Shown piece by piece: positions 1-9,116 of a stretch of 64,000 nucleotides of DNA. Each line of letters begins with the position of its first letter. Position 1 is the stretch's first letter. A program made the position numbers and the translations under genes. The notes beneath the pieces were generated by a model that was given only the letters and a program-made list of their open reading frames with translations, searched no databases and was not told the origin of the DNA. Source of the DNA: Priestia filamentosa (GTDB taxonomy: Bacteria; Bacillota; Bacilli; Bacillales; Bacillaceae_H); NCBI RefSeq assembly GCF_900177535.1, contig NZ_FXAJ01000012.1, forward strand, positions 1-64,000. The letters run 5' to 3'.

Positions 1-13
1 TCATAATGCTACT

Positions 14-3000
14 GTGCCGCGTCCCGCATCTTGCCCGGAGTAAAGAACCCACCTAACCTCGTCGTATCTATAAGATGCGAAACTTGGTAAGCCCTATGTC
101 ATCTGCGTAAGCAGTAGGATGACTGTAAAGTCAAACGATGTGACAGAGGGTAAAGGATACGAGAGAAAGCGAATGCCGTTATCTCGAAAGAGAACAGGAA
201 AGCAGGAAACTGTATAACTGGATGGATACTATCGTCCTTATGGACAAACCCATGATAGACCCGAAAGGGAGCTGACTTCTCGTTGGTCTCTCGTAGGCAC
301 ATAAGGTTGTGGCTATCTTTTGACAAAAGAAACGTACTGTTATGTATACCTCCATTTGGAGCGTCGGCGTACGTTTTACTTACCATTAGGGTGTGTGATG
401 AAGATACAACAGCAAATGGACCTGCAATGGGAGGCTTGAGCCGTATGAGTTGAAAGGGTGCGTCGTGTCATTCGTTATTAGGATTGTTCGATAATCGAAC
501 CAAAGTCCTTGGAAAATACTTTGAGAACAGCTACCTCACCTAAGGTCGAAAAGACTAAGGGGACAAGAGCATAGTAGTAACGCCAAGGATACACGGAAAA
601 CTGTTATGGTATTGCTTGGCAAGTTCTGCACAATATGGTTAAGGATAAACTGCTTGAACTCCAATTTCCAGTGATGGAAACTCACATCAGGGATACACAG
701 TTTAAACTTCTCTACCCTAACATACTCATGTAAGCCTTTCGCATGAAGAAATCCAAGGTTAGGAGACACTGAATAATGAATTCAGGTAAGGAAATGAATG
801 GAGAACCTAAGTTGAGCTAAACGTTCTAATAACGGAGAACACGAGATTGCCTACGGGAGGAGACTCCTAGGGTTACGGAATTTTCATAGTACCCAATGTA
901 GAGCTGTAATGGACTCTACACAGACGGACCGTAATGTGTGCCGTTGAATCGACAGTACCACCCAACGGGTGACCAAGTAAGTGGAAGATTAGGGGAAGGA
1001 AAATAGGTAGTTACGATAACAAAAACTTGGAGGTATGCGAAATGCAGAACGCCGTAAAAGTTTTAAGTATCATTAGCAAAAAAGGTAAAAATAGAACTCC
1101 AATTGAAAGAGTCTATCGACTTTTATTCAAAAAGGAATTCTACCTAATGGCTTATCAAAATCTTTACGCAAATAATGGAGCAATGACAGCAGGTTCCGAT
1201 GGAGAAACAGTTGATGGGATGTCGCTTAGGAAAATTGATGACATCATTGAGAGTTTGCAATCGGAACGATATCGATGGACGCCCGTTAGAAGAGAATACA
1301 TCAACAAGAAAAACAGCAATAAAAAACGTCCCTTAGGTATTCCCTCTTGGTCTGATAAGTTATTACAAGAAGTAATTAAGTTGATTTTAGGAGCTTATTA
1401 TGAGCCACAATTTAGCGATCGGTCGCACGGATTCCGCACGAACCGTGGCTGCCAATCCGCCCTGGAAGAAATCAAATTTAAAGGTGGTTGGAAAAGTGTT
1501 AAATGGTTCATCGAAGGAGATATTAAAGGCTGCTTTGACAATATAGACCACGATATTTTAATTAATATCTTGGGTGAAAAGGTCAAAGACAACCGTCTTC
1601 TACGGCTTTTAACAAACCTATTGAAAAACGGCTATATGGAAGACTGGAAATACAATCAGACACTAAGTGGTTGCCCTCAAGGTAACGTGCTTAGTCCATT
1701 ACTAGCAAATATCTATATGGATAGGCTAGACAAATTCGTTGAGAGCAAGCTTATCCCACGGTATACAAAAGGAACTAGACGTAATGCCAGCCCAGAATAT
1801 AAAAAGTTACAAAAACTAATCAGCAGGCATACATACCGTAAGGAATGGGATGTCGTAGCAAAGTTGAAGAAAGAAGCACATAAAATTCCATCGAAAGATA
1901 CACACGATGAAAATTTTAGAAGGCTCTACTACATTCGTTATGCTGACGATTGGTTAATGGGGTTTTCAGGGAGTAAAAAAGAAGCTGAAACTATTAAGCA
2001 AGAAATCGCAGATTTCTTAACGAATGAACTGAAACTGAATTTAAGTAAAGAAAAGACATTAATTACTCACGGTAAAACACAATACGCTAGATTCCTAGGC
2101 TATGATATCCATGTACTACATAGTGATACCAAACTAGATAAGCGAGGACAAAGAAGCATTAACGGAGCTATTGGACTAAGAGTGCCCCAAGAAGTAATGA
2201 ACCTGAAAGAAAAAGAATATATGAAAAAGGGTAAACCCATTCACAAGCCTGAAAGAACCATCAATTCGGACTATGATATTATCAGTCAATATCAATCAGA
2301 GTTTAGGGGTTTTGTTCAATACTATATGATGGCTTATAACGTCCACAGAATGGGCAAAGTAAAAAGAACGATGGAACTCTCCTTGATGAAAACATTCGCT
2401 AATAAGTATAAGTCTAAGCTTAACAAGATGTACAAGAAATACAAATCAACTAGGTTTATAAAGGGCAAAGGAAAACAAAAGGCAAAAGAACTTAAGGTCA
2501 TTCAGATAGTCGTTGAAAGAGAAAAGAAAAAACCACTAATAGCCTACTTTGGTGGATTTGAAATTAAATTTCAAAAGAGTGCAAAGATTGAAGATACACC
2601 AACGCAAATTTACAATACAAGAAGTCAGTTGATAGATAGATTATTAAATGACACTTGCGAACTTTGCAGTTCTCACGAAAAAATTCAAATACACCACGTT
2701 AAAAAACTAAAAGACCTAAGAAAAACAGGCAGAGAACAAGCCAACTGGGTAAAGAGAATGATAGCTATGAACAGAAAGACATTGGCTGTCTGTGAAAAAT
2801 GCCATATCAGCATACATTCAGGGACATATGATGGAAAGAAAATTGGCTAACTGTTAACTACTGGGGAGCGAAATGAGTAGGAAACTCTCACGTTTCGTTC
2901 CGCGAGAGGGGTTTGGAAAAGCGCCATCCACCGATGGTAGCTCGCTGGGCTCCTACTCGAACCTCACGTACGGTTCTTAGGGGAGTTGGGGGCAGTGATG

Positions 3001-3017
3001 CCCCCTGCTTACCCGAC
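14..3017 (+). mobile_element. Group II intron (retroelement) with internal ORF
   Basis: A group II intron appears to start at the GTGCC at 14 (family consensus GTGYG). The next ~1 kb is GC-richer, non-coding and rich in short helices, as expected for ribozyme domains I-III. It is followed by the reverse transcriptase gene in domain IV. After the gene, 2960-2975 carries the CACGTACGGTTC typical of the 3' half of domain V. The hairpin at 2985-3017 (GGGGGCA/TGCCCCC, then TTACCCGAC with a candidate bulged branch-point A at 3011) fits domain VI. The 3' boundary at AC (3017) is inferred. The flanking exon sequence is not recognisably coding, so the intron may sit in intergenic DNA. A domain-V-like 5' half also occurs at 438-457 and is unexplained. 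Confidence 0.75.
1042..2850 (+). CDS. ltrA: Group II intron reverse transcriptase/maturase with HNH endonuclease
   Basis: Multifunctional intron-encoded protein that would splice the intron RNA (maturase) and copy it into new DNA sites (target-primed reverse transcription). The RT palm is clear: RPLGIPS near residue 97, GDIKGCFDNIDH near 160, SGCPQGNVLSPLL near 210 and the catalytic IRYADDW near 300. A maturase/X region follows. The C-terminus has an HNH-type zinc module: CELC, IHHVKKL and CEKCHISIH. The length of about 602 aa is complete for the family. The start at ATG 1042 is preferred over a TTG at 1027, because GGAGG lies 8 nt before the ATG. It sits in domain IV of the surrounding intron. 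No frameshift or missing catalytic residue is seen, so the element may be active. Confidence 0.93.
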   Translation: MQNAVKVLSIISKKGKNRTPIERVYRLLFKKEFYLMAYQNLYANNGAMTAGSDGETVDGMSLRKIDDIIESLQSERYRWTPVRREYINKKNSNKKRPLGIPSWSDKLLQEVIKLILGAYYEPQFSDRSHGFRTNRGCQSALEEIKFKGGWKSVKWFIEGDIKGCFDNIDHDILINILGEKVKDNRLLRLLTNLLKNGYMEDWKYNQTLSGCPQGNVLSPLLANIYMDRLDKFVESKLIPRYTKGTRRNASPEYKKLQKLISRHTYRKEWDVVAKLKKEAHKIPSKDTHDENFRRLYYIRYADDWLMGFSGSKKEAETIKQEIADFLTNELKLNLSKEKTLITHGKTQYARFLGYDIHVLHSDTKLDKRGQRSINGAIGLRVPQEVMNLKEKEYMKKGKPIHKPERTINSDYDIISQYQSEFRGFVQYYMMAYNVHRMGKVKRTMELSLMKTFANKYKSKLNKMYKKYKSTRFIKGKGKQKAKELKVIQIVVEREKKKPLIAYFGGFEIKFQKSAKIEDTPTQIYNTRSQLIDRLLNDTCELCSSHEKIQIHHVKKLKDLRKTGREQANWVKRMIAMNRKTLAVCEKCHISIHSGTYDGKKIG

Positions 3018-3231
3018 TTAACTAGAAATACATAGGAGCCTTACCGACAAAACTCAAATATTATACGCTAAGTAATTTTCAACCTGAAAAAGTAGAATTA
3101 CTTATAAGAAGCCGACTTTTTTAATTTGGATTTTTAAGCTTAAGCGTCACTTTAGGAGTTATTTTGCACATCCAACTTGAGGTAGTGTTAGGAAAATATA
3201 GATTTAAAAAGTTAAGAAAATTCTGCTGTTA

Positions 3232-3277
3232 AAAAGCCTAATTTCTCAGTATTAAAATTGAGAAATTAGGCTTTTTT
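3232..3277 (-). terminator. Bidirectional terminator hairpin
   Basis: A 15-bp perfect stem (AAGCCTAATTTCTCA and its complement) is flanked by A's on the left and T's on the right. It lies downstream of the monooxygenase gene on the minus strand and so probably ends that operon. I see nothing else in 3018-3394. Confidence 0.8.
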
Positions 3278-3394
3278 CGTTACTCCATTAAAGCGCCCTT
3301 TTCTTGAATAACTAATATGATTTTAGTAGCCGATATTGTGGAAAAAAAAGACTGTTAAAATCGGTGCACTTATTAAGAATCAGCACCTGATAAC

Positions 3395-4411
3395 TTAATT
3401 AAGGTCATATCTCTTTTTTAGTATTTCTTCTGCAATCAATTGATAGGACTGAATTCGGTCTTCCGGAGAGTGTGTTATCGTTACAATCATGATTTCATCT
3501 ATTTTATATAAAGTTTGTAGCTCGTTCAATTTCTGTTTCACTACATGAGGATTCCCGATTATCATGTTCTGTTTCATCTTATGTAGGGTTGTTTTTTCTA
3601 TTGGATTTAGCACGTATTGCTTTGCTTCTTGAATAGAAGGGACGCCAAGGTGACCTTCTCCCTTTTCCTTCAACAAGGACCAAATAAGGGGACTTAAGGA
3701 AATTTCTTCTGCCTGTTCATTCGTTTCTGCACATATCACTGAAACAGTTAAGATCACCGTAGGGCGGTCCCCCCGTTTTCTTGGTGTAAATGAATCCTTG
3801 TATTTTTGAATAATAGATGCTCCATCATTGTCGCTCATAAACTGTCCAAAAGCATAGGATAATCCATTTTCTGCTGCAAATAATGCACTTTTTTTACTGG
3901 TACCTAAAATATAAGGTACTGGTGAAATTTCTGGGAGTGGAGAAGCTGTAACTTTTGAGTGCTCGTGATCTTCCGGAAAATCATCATCTAAAAAATGAAT
4001 AAGATTATTCACTAAATTTGGCATGTTCCACACCTGCTGCAAAAAGTTATCAGATAATGCATTTGTCGCTTCAGCCGACCCACCTGGAGCTCGTCCAATA
4101 CCCATATCAATTCGATTAGGAAACAATGTAGCTAGCATATTATAAACTTCTGCCACTTTATACGGTTTATAATAAGGCAACAAAACGGCTCCTGAACCAA
4201 TACGTATTTTATTTGTATTAGCTCCAATATAACTTAACATCACTTCTGGTGCTGAACATGCAAGTCCTGGTAAATCATGGTGTTCGGCGATCCAATAGCG
4301 AGAATACCCTAAATTTTCTCCAGCTTGAGCTAATTTCATTGATTCATTTAATGCTTCTTTAGCTGTTTGACCTGAAGAAATTGGTGACTGATCTAAAATA
4401 CTTAATTTCAT
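3395..4411 (-). CDS. LLM-class flavin-dependent oxidoreductase (YhbW-like)
   Basis: Luciferase-like monooxygenase of about 338 aa, of the single-chain Bacillus YhbW/MsnO8 type. The family uses reduced flavin supplied by a separate reductase; the substrate is unknown. Supporting features are the N-terminal LSILDQSPI strand, the WIAEHHDLPG active-site region near residue 42, RIGSGAVLLPYYKP near 72, RIDMGIGRAPGG near 103 and PYILGTSKKSA near 170. The length is normal. I start at ATG 4411, which has upstream TAGGAG, rather than the GTG one codon earlier. It follows the DUF3219 gene by only about 18 nt on the same strand, so the two are probably co-transcribed. The cell location should be cytosolic. 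Confidence 0.88.
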   Translation of the reverse strand: MKLSILDQSPISSGQTAKEALNESMKLAQAGENLGYSRYWIAEHHDLPGLACSAPEVMLSYIGANTNKIRIGSGAVLLPYYKPYKVAEVYNMLATLFPNRIDMGIGRAPGGSAEATNALSDNFLQQVWNMPNLVNNLIHFLDDDFPEDHEHSKVTASPLPEISPVPYILGTSKKSALFAAENGLSYAFGQFMSDNDGASIIQKYKDSFTPRKRGDRPTVILTVSVICAETNEQAEEISLSPLIWSLLKEKGEGHLGVPSIQEAKQYVLNPIEKTTLHKMKQNMIIGNPHVVKQKLNELQTLYKIDEIMIVTITHSPEDRIQSYQLIAEEILKKRYDLN

Positions 4412-4429
4412 CACTCCTACCCTACTTTC

Positions 4430-4714
4430 TTAATTCTTCACTTCAAGCAAAGTTAATGAATAATCTCCAACTTGCCCTTTTTCGTACAAATTTGTAATTG
4501 AAGTAGAATATTGCTTAATGGTTCCTATAAATGATAAGGCTCTTTCAGGTACTTTCACATCAAATGTACCTTGACATAGTAACGTTGCTATATCATGATA
4601 CGCCTCACTCGTGACTTCAAAACCAACTGAAATCTCAGTGGAATTATTCACTTTTCTTTCTTCAAAACTGTGCACTTTAATTAAAGTATTATTCAATATT
4701 ATTTCTTTTACCAT
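4430..4714 (-). CDS. DUF3219 family protein (YkvR-like)
   Basis: Small protein of about 94 aa resembling Bacillus YkvR (DUF3219), function unknown. Recognisable parts are MVKEIILN at the start, EISVGFEVTSEAYHDIATLL in the middle and VPERALSFIG plus YSTSITNLY towards the end. The frame stays open 51 codons further upstream (to 4867), but that extension has no family resemblance and no ribosome site. ATG 4714 is preceded by TGGAGAC at good distance. It is the first gene of a two-gene unit with the downstream LLM oxidoreductase. Nothing in the sequence tells what the pair does together. Confidence 0.75.
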   Translation of the reverse strand: MVKEIILNNTLIKVHSFEERKVNNSTEISVGFEVTSEAYHDIATLLCQGTFDVKVPERALSFIGTIKQYSTSITNLYEKGQVGDYSLTLLEVKN

Positions 4715-4975
4715 AGAATCGTCTCCATTGTTTTCTTTTATAACAGGCTCTTTTCTCAAACTTTGTTGCTTATGAAGAGAAAAAAGGTGATTGATCTTGT
4801 TTACACTAGTGAAACAGGCTTTTATTAAATTTAATATTAACGAAAAAATAACTATTTCTACGTTCAAATCGGCCTCAGGATTTTAATAACAATCTTTACG
4901 AAAGAAGCCTTATAAAAAAGATAGCACTTGGATGATAGGGTAGCAAATATCAGGAGAGGAAATCAACGTTTCCTC

Positions 4976-5302
4976 ATGAAAAATCACAAATATATAAATG
5001 GAAAATTTATCAAAATGAATAAAAGGTTTTCGACTTTAACCATAAATCAAAAAGAGTTAATCCAACGAGATTTAAAAGAGAGATATATAAGCAGGATGAT
5101 ATATCCTGGATTAAAACTTCCTGCGAAAAAACGCGATCAACTATTAGACGAAACATATGACATCATTGAGAATAAGGACGTATGGATTTTTTTGGAAAAC
5201 AGAAACGATATTATTACAGCAAGATTTCTTCTTTTATTCGTAGTCATCGAAAACAGCATGAGAGCCTCAGCCGATAACCTCAATTTTTTATTTTTCCTAT
5301 AG
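4976..5302 (+). CDS. Hypothetical protein, start uncertain
   Basis: An open frame of 109-124 aa that I do not recognise. The best ATG is at 4976 (MKNHKYINGK), but the AGGAGAGG upstream is 17 nt away, which is longer than normal. A TTG at 4928 would extend the protein by 16 residues. The middle is charged (KELIQRDLKERYISRMIYPG...), whereas the last 25 residues are hydrophobic and look unlike a natural end. A 3' frameshift or fusion to foreign DNA is possible. It stands alone between a divergent gene and a dispersed GACCGCC hairpin that may end its transcript. Confidence 0.4.
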   Translation: MKNHKYINGKFIKMNKRFSTLTINQKELIQRDLKERYISRMIYPGLKLPAKKRDQLLDETYDIIENKDVWIFLENRNDIITARFLLLFVVIENSMRASADNLNFLFFL

Positions 5303-5340
5303 CCTTGAACCTTTTTTGAAATCATAAATATACCCATACC

Positions 5341-5380
5341 AAAGACCGCGCAGTATGCATTAGTGTATAAGGCGGTCTTA
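5341..5380 (+). repeat. GACCGCC/GGCGGTC dispersed hairpin, copy 1
   Basis: Inverted repeat AAGACCGCg...aaGGCGGTCTT followed by AAGTATATTTATGA. The same hairpin recurs at about 24205, 31569 and 42044. Copy 1 and the 31569 copy also share the flank ATTCGCTTTTTCACGAC, so the repeat unit is about 100 bp. It probably acts as a terminator for the upstream gene. Confidence 0.75.
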
Positions 5381-5486
5381 AGTATATTTATGATATATAA
5401 CTATTCGCTTTTTCACGACTTTATTGAATATATATAATGTAATATAGCTAGAAGAAATTTAGAAGAATTTAGAAAAGAGATGAATT

Positions 5487-5801
5487 ATGGATACAAGGAA
5501 ACTCTTTTATGATATTTACAAAAATAACGTAACAGTAGAACAATATTATTTATCTTGTCCCTTTTGCATGCTAGAGAAGGATTATGAATCTTCATCCCTT
5601 TACATCTTAGCTTCGCTTCAAAAACCATATAATATATTTGAAGTTGAAGAGTACTTTAGACGAACGGTAGAAGAATTAAAAATAATTGTCCCCCCTGAAC
5701 AAGAATGTATAGATTATATGGCCTATACACAATTTCAAAACATTGTAAAAGATGAAGATATGGAATCGATGGAGAATTATGGGTTGTATAATATGATGTA
5801 A
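5487..5801 (+). CDS. Hypothetical protein, 104 aa
   Basis: A complete small protein of unknown function: MDTRKLFYDIYKNN at the start, a C-x2-C pair (SCPFCMLEKDY) near residue 24, and an acidic C-terminus. ATG 5487 has a weak purine-rich site (AAAAGAG) 6-7 nt upstream. It has no signal peptide or membrane segment, so a cytosolic location is expected. The two cysteines could bind metal, but nothing more specific can be said. It is a single-gene unit, followed 95 nt later by a terminator-like hairpin. Confidence 0.6.
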   Translation: MDTRKLFYDIYKNNVTVEQYYLSCPFCMLEKDYESSSLYILASLQKPYNIFEVEEYFRRTVEELKIIVPPEQECIDYMAYTQFQNIVKDEDMESMENYGLYNMM

Positions 5802-5894
5802 AAACATCAAACATATAATCTTTTAATGAATTAACCTTTTTTATAAAAATCAAGCCCTCATCTGCTGAAAAAGAATCTGTTTTAAAATGAAAAG

Positions 5895-5937
5895 AAAAAG
5901 CTCAAACTTGTTGGCATTCAACAGGTTTGAGCTTTTA
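5895..5937 (+). repeat. AAAGC...GCTTTT dispersed hairpin (family A), copy 1
   Basis: AAAAGCTCAAACTTGTTG pairs with CAACAGGTTTGAGCTTTT around a 5-nt loop, followed by T's. It looks like a rho-independent terminator, but the arm sequence (AAACTTGTTG...CAACAGGTTTG) recurs at six other places in the window with drifting bases. It is therefore a repeat family rather than an ordinary terminator. In several copies about 40 bp downstream is also shared. Confidence 0.8.
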
Positions 5938-6146
5938 TTACTATTTTATGTTAACTAGCACTTAGACACCTTATACAATATAAAAACAAAAAAGAATATA
6001 GAATGGGGATGGTCCATGGAAGCAAATTACTCCATACCTATCTCATCTTACTAGGAGATATAATTTAACTTAAATGTTTATATTTTATTTAAAAGGAAAT
6101 ATGTACATTAAAGGAGTTATAGATAATAAAAATAGGAGGTACTCAA

Positions 6147-6383
6147 ATGACGGGATTACAAAAAGGAGCTCTTGTCTTGAGCATTATCGGTGCCATTAAC
6201 TGGGGATTAGTAGGGTTATTCCAATTTGATTTAGTAGCTACACTTTTTGGTGGGAGTGACGCAATCTTAGCTCGAATTGTTTATGTTTTAGTCGCCATTG
6301 CTGGTTTAATAAATATCGGTTTGCTCTTCAAGTCAAACGAAAGGGTTACAAAGAGTTCACAACAACCAAACACTTCTTATTAG
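6147..6383 (+). CDS. DUF378 family small membrane protein (YuzA-like)
   Basis: A 78-aa integral membrane protein with two transmembrane helices. The first (ALVLSIIGAINWGLVGLF) contains the GAINWGLVG signature of DUF378. The second covers IVYVLVAIAGLINIGLLF, and a short polar tail follows. Bacillus YuzA belongs here; the function is unknown. TAGGAGG lies 9 nt before ATG 6147, which makes the start firm. It is a single gene followed by its own terminator. Confidence 0.9.
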   Translation: MTGLQKGALVLSIIGAINWGLVGLFQFDLVATLFGGSDAILARIVYVLVAIAGLINIGLLFKSNERVTKSSQQPNTSY

Positions 6384-6391
6384 ACACTTAA

Positions 6392-6429
6392 TAAATAGAC
6401 CTAATAATTAATTTTTAGGTCTATTTTTA
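6392..6429 (+). terminator. Terminator of the DUF378 gene
   Basis: AAATAGACCTAA pairs with TTAGGTCTATTT, then a T-rich run. It lies just past the stop at 6383. Confidence 0.8.
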
Positions 6430-6485
6430 TTTTAGAATGATAATTGCTTCTATCCCAGTCTGCAAAAATATAACTATGTGAAAAG

Positions 6486-6527
6486 AAAGAGCATAAACTA
6501 GTTGGCAATCAACAGGTTTGTGCTTTT
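6486..6527 (+). repeat. Family A dispersed hairpin, copy 2
   Basis: AGAGCATAAACTAGTTGG...caACAGGTTTGTGCTTTTTT. It shares its downstream flank (ATGATTTATATAAACTA) with the copy at 13774. The next 230 bp up to the carboxypeptidase terminator hold no convincing gene. Confidence 0.7.
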
Positions 6528-6763
6528 TTACTACCTTAAACATGATTTATATAAACTAAATTTGCATAATTTATCTTTTGATTCATGGACACTTCCCATT
6601 CAATACAAAATTTGAGTCCTACAATGAGTCTTATATCAACTGAATTTGTATCTATCAATCTTAAAACATAGTTTTGCTTTACAACTTCTTTTAAACACCG
6701 TTCTATACAATATTTGGTTTCTGAATTTGAAAGTAAAAACTGAACATTAATTACTATACAAAA

Positions 6764-6798
6764 TAAAAAAAGCGTGAAGCCAAGCCTCACGCTTTTTC
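6764..6798 (-). terminator. Terminator of the M14 carboxypeptidase
   Basis: On the minus strand AGCGTGAGGCTTGGCTTCACGCT is followed by a run of T's, directly after the stop codon at 6800. It is a clear rho-independent terminator. Confidence 0.85.
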
Positions 6799-6799
6799 A

Positions 6800-8455
6800 T
6801 TATTTATGAGACTCTTTTTGCAATGGCGATTTCTCAATCGAACGTGTAAAACGATAGACATCAAGTTCTTGTCCTATTTCAGTAGGCAGATACCCGAACG
6901 TCGTAAAACTGTCTACTGATTCAGGCTCAAGCGATAGAGATAATAAATTGTTTTGAGGCTGTGACGTTAAAAAGACGTAGCTTTCCTTTGGAAACGAAAC
7001 TGTTTTTTGGTTTAGGCTTGTTTGTACTTTTATATTTGGTCTGTTTTCATATGCTTCATTTTCAATACGACTGCTGACGTTATAAGCCTCTACTGAAAGA
7101 GCTGTTTCTTTGGATAACTTGAATCCTTTTACTCCTTGCCCTTTCAGTTTTGCAGCTAGACCCTCATAACCTGGTTTTAAAATATAAGCAGTCGGACGTT
7201 CCCGGACAAGGGACGGCGTAGCTTCTTTTGCACTGTAATATGTCACAGGAATATTTTTGACAGAAGCACTTTCAACATCCACCATTTCAAGAGTGGAGTT
7301 TGGTATTTTCTTATTTTCACTATTCACCACAATTAGATCGTGGTCATTGGCATTCTTTCCTTTTCGAACAAGGGCTGCTTTTTCTTTGGCGACAATCGAT
7401 TTGATTTGTTTGGCGTGCAAAGCTGTTTGTTTAATCAGCTTTTCCTGCGTCGCAACTTGCGCCCCTACTCGTCGACCAAAATCTTCACGGCCAATGCCAA
7501 TTCCACGGCTTTCTACTAAAAATGAAAACGATGGATACAATCCTAATGAATTTCGGCCGATCCTCGATTCAACCGAGCCTTCCTCAATCTCAAGCTGTCC
7601 TTGCTTGTTGACTTGGGACGTATAGTATACCTCGCCCGAGTATCCTTGCTTTTTAATATCATGAAGTGTACTGTTCACAAATAACTCATCAGATACTTCT
7701 CTAATGCTTTTCGGAATATTTAAGTTTCGGCCGGATTGAAGTAAAATATCATGATACTTCCAGACGCCTTCTTTCCCGATATTTTTAAAACTGCTGCTGT
7801 AAGGAGTATATTCATGGGCGTCAATGACGACTTCTGGTGAAAAACGATTAAATTCATTTCGCAAGCTTTGTACTTCTGGACTTTCAAGTTTTATGTAGTC
7901 GCGGTTTCCATCTAAATTATTCGCAAGCTGACGTTTGAACGCATATGATCCGTCTGGATTAATGCGCGGGACAACAACGATGTTAACCTTACTCAGTACA
8001 TCTTTTCCAAGGTCTTCCGTTAAACGAGTTGCTACAGCTAACACAGATTCGCCACTTGCCGGTTCATTTCCGTGAATTTGACTTTGAAGCCAAACGGTTG
8101 GCTTTTTTGATGCTTTTCCATCCGCAAACTTTTTATCTTTTGAAAAATAGAGCACTGGAATTTCTCTTTCTTCTTGTGACTTACCAATAGTTTTAAGTTT
8201 TACATATGGACTTTTTTTAGCGAGCTTTTGTACATAAGCCATCATTTCTTCTTGCGTCGTAAATGCTTCTTGGCCTTTCGTAAATGCAGGTGTCGCTTCT
8301 GCTGGCACTACTTCTGGATAAAGTCCTATAATTTTTTCGGGCTGACTGTAGATCTTTCTGTAGTAAGGCGTATCAGCTTGTACCGCAAATGGCGATAGCA
8401 ATAATCCGAGTGATAAAATAGCCGGCAAGGTTGTCAGTTTTACACTTTTTTTCAT
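6800..8455 (-). CDS. Secreted M14 family zinc carboxypeptidase
   Basis: Exported metallocarboxypeptidase of about 551 aa. A signal peptide (KKSVKLTTLPAILSLGLLLS...VQA) ends near residue 27. Counted from the chosen start, the M14 fold has the zinc ligands H128 and E131 (IHGNEP), the substrate-binding pair N184-R185 (DGNRDY), the third zinc ligand H214 (IDAHEY) and the catalytic glutamate E315 (FLVESRGIG). All key residues are present. The ~190-residue C-terminal extension probably folds separately. ATG 8455 is preferred over upstream ATGs at 8473 and 8464, because AAGGGG lies 9 nt before it. It would cleave C-terminal residues from external peptides, a nutrient-scavenging role. It is a single-gene unit. 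Confidence 0.92.
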   Translation of the reverse strand: MKKSVKLTTLPAILSLGLLLSPFAVQADTPYYRKIYSQPEKIIGLYPEVVPAEATPAFTKGQEAFTTQEEMMAYVQKLAKKSPYVKLKTIGKSQEEREIPVLYFSKDKKFADGKASKKPTVWLQSQIHGNEPASGESVLAVATRLTEDLGKDVLSKVNIVVVPRINPDGSYAFKRQLANNLDGNRDYIKLESPEVQSLRNEFNRFSPEVVIDAHEYTPYSSSFKNIGKEGVWKYHDILLQSGRNLNIPKSIREVSDELFVNSTLHDIKKQGYSGEVYYTSQVNKQGQLEIEEGSVESRIGRNSLGLYPSFSFLVESRGIGIGREDFGRRVGAQVATQEKLIKQTALHAKQIKSIVAKEKAALVRKGKNANDHDLIVVNSENKKIPNSTLEMVDVESASVKNIPVTYYSAKEATPSLVRERPTAYILKPGYEGLAAKLKGQGVKGFKLSKETALSVEAYNVSSRIENEAYENRPNIKVQTSLNQKTVSFPKESYVFLTSQPQNNLLSLSLEPESVDSFTTFGYLPTEIGQELDVYRFTRSIEKSPLQKESHK

Positions 8456-8530
8456 AACTTTCATCCCCTTCATTATATTTTTTGAAAATTTTAAATATTG
8501 TATAAATTATTATACCGTTTAAGAAAATAA

Positions 8531-8893
8531 CTTCAAGGTAGGGAACCTGAACCTTTTTACTGGCAGTCACAATTAAATCATATACTATTTTTAGAAGAAA
8601 AATTATATCGAGTTGAATTCACAAAAACATGCCTAATTTATGCAAGTCATTCCCTATTAAGATTCAGAAATTCAAGTATTTCAGATATAAATAACTTAAG
8701 TTCCAAACAACATGGTGTTATTCCAGAAGGGATTAAGGGGTGTGTAATTAAAAAGTGGAGTAAACTTTACTTTTCTCTCGATGAGAACTAGAAAGGGTTG
8801 GAAGTTTTCATTCCTTTCGAACAACCTCATATTCTTATTTCTTTGAAAAAGATTAAAGATCATTTTTATAAGAAATTAAAGGTTAAGAAATAA
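8531..8893 (+). pseudogene. Decayed ORF with internal TAG
   Basis: One frame is open from 8531 to a TAG at 8789-8791 (reading ...GREPEPFYWQSQLNHI... to KLYFSLDEN). It then continues in the same frame as KGLEVFIPFEQPHILISL to a stop at 8893. The residues on both sides of the TAG look protein-like and continuous, and there is no start codon or ribosome site at the 5' end. I read it as a 5'-truncated gene with a nonsense mutation. The family is not recognised; a PH-like small-domain protein is a weak guess. Confidence 0.4.
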
Positions 8894-9061
8894 AAGCTAT
8901 TGAAATTAGGGTTTTCAACGGCTTTTCACGTACGATAATCAACATTATGTTAACTTTGCAAAATCTTAATTCTATTATGTGTATTGTACTATTTAAGGAT
9001 GTAATCTTACTTAAAGATGAATTCCCGCACTCCCTGATAGCCAAAAAGTAAAACAAAAATT

Positions 9062-9089
9062 ATAATTGTTTTATAAGTAAGACAATTAT
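9062..9089 (+). promoter_or_regulatory. Candidate MocR-type operator (inverted repeat)
   Basis: ATAATTGT at 9062 and its complement ACAATTAT at 9082 stand 20 bp apart (start to start), 28 bp before the regulator gene. MocR/GntR proteins commonly bind spaced repeats in their own promoter, so autoregulation is likely. This is inferred from position only. Confidence 0.45.
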
Positions 9090-9116
9090 CAAATTTTACG
9101 AAAAAGGATGCGTATT

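Noticed and set aside
6536-6790. Minus-strand open frame of 84 codons before the carboxypeptidase terminator
   Set aside because: No ribosome site, composition like intergenic DNA, overlaps the terminator of the M14 gene, and its 3' end lies in the flank of a dispersed repeat.
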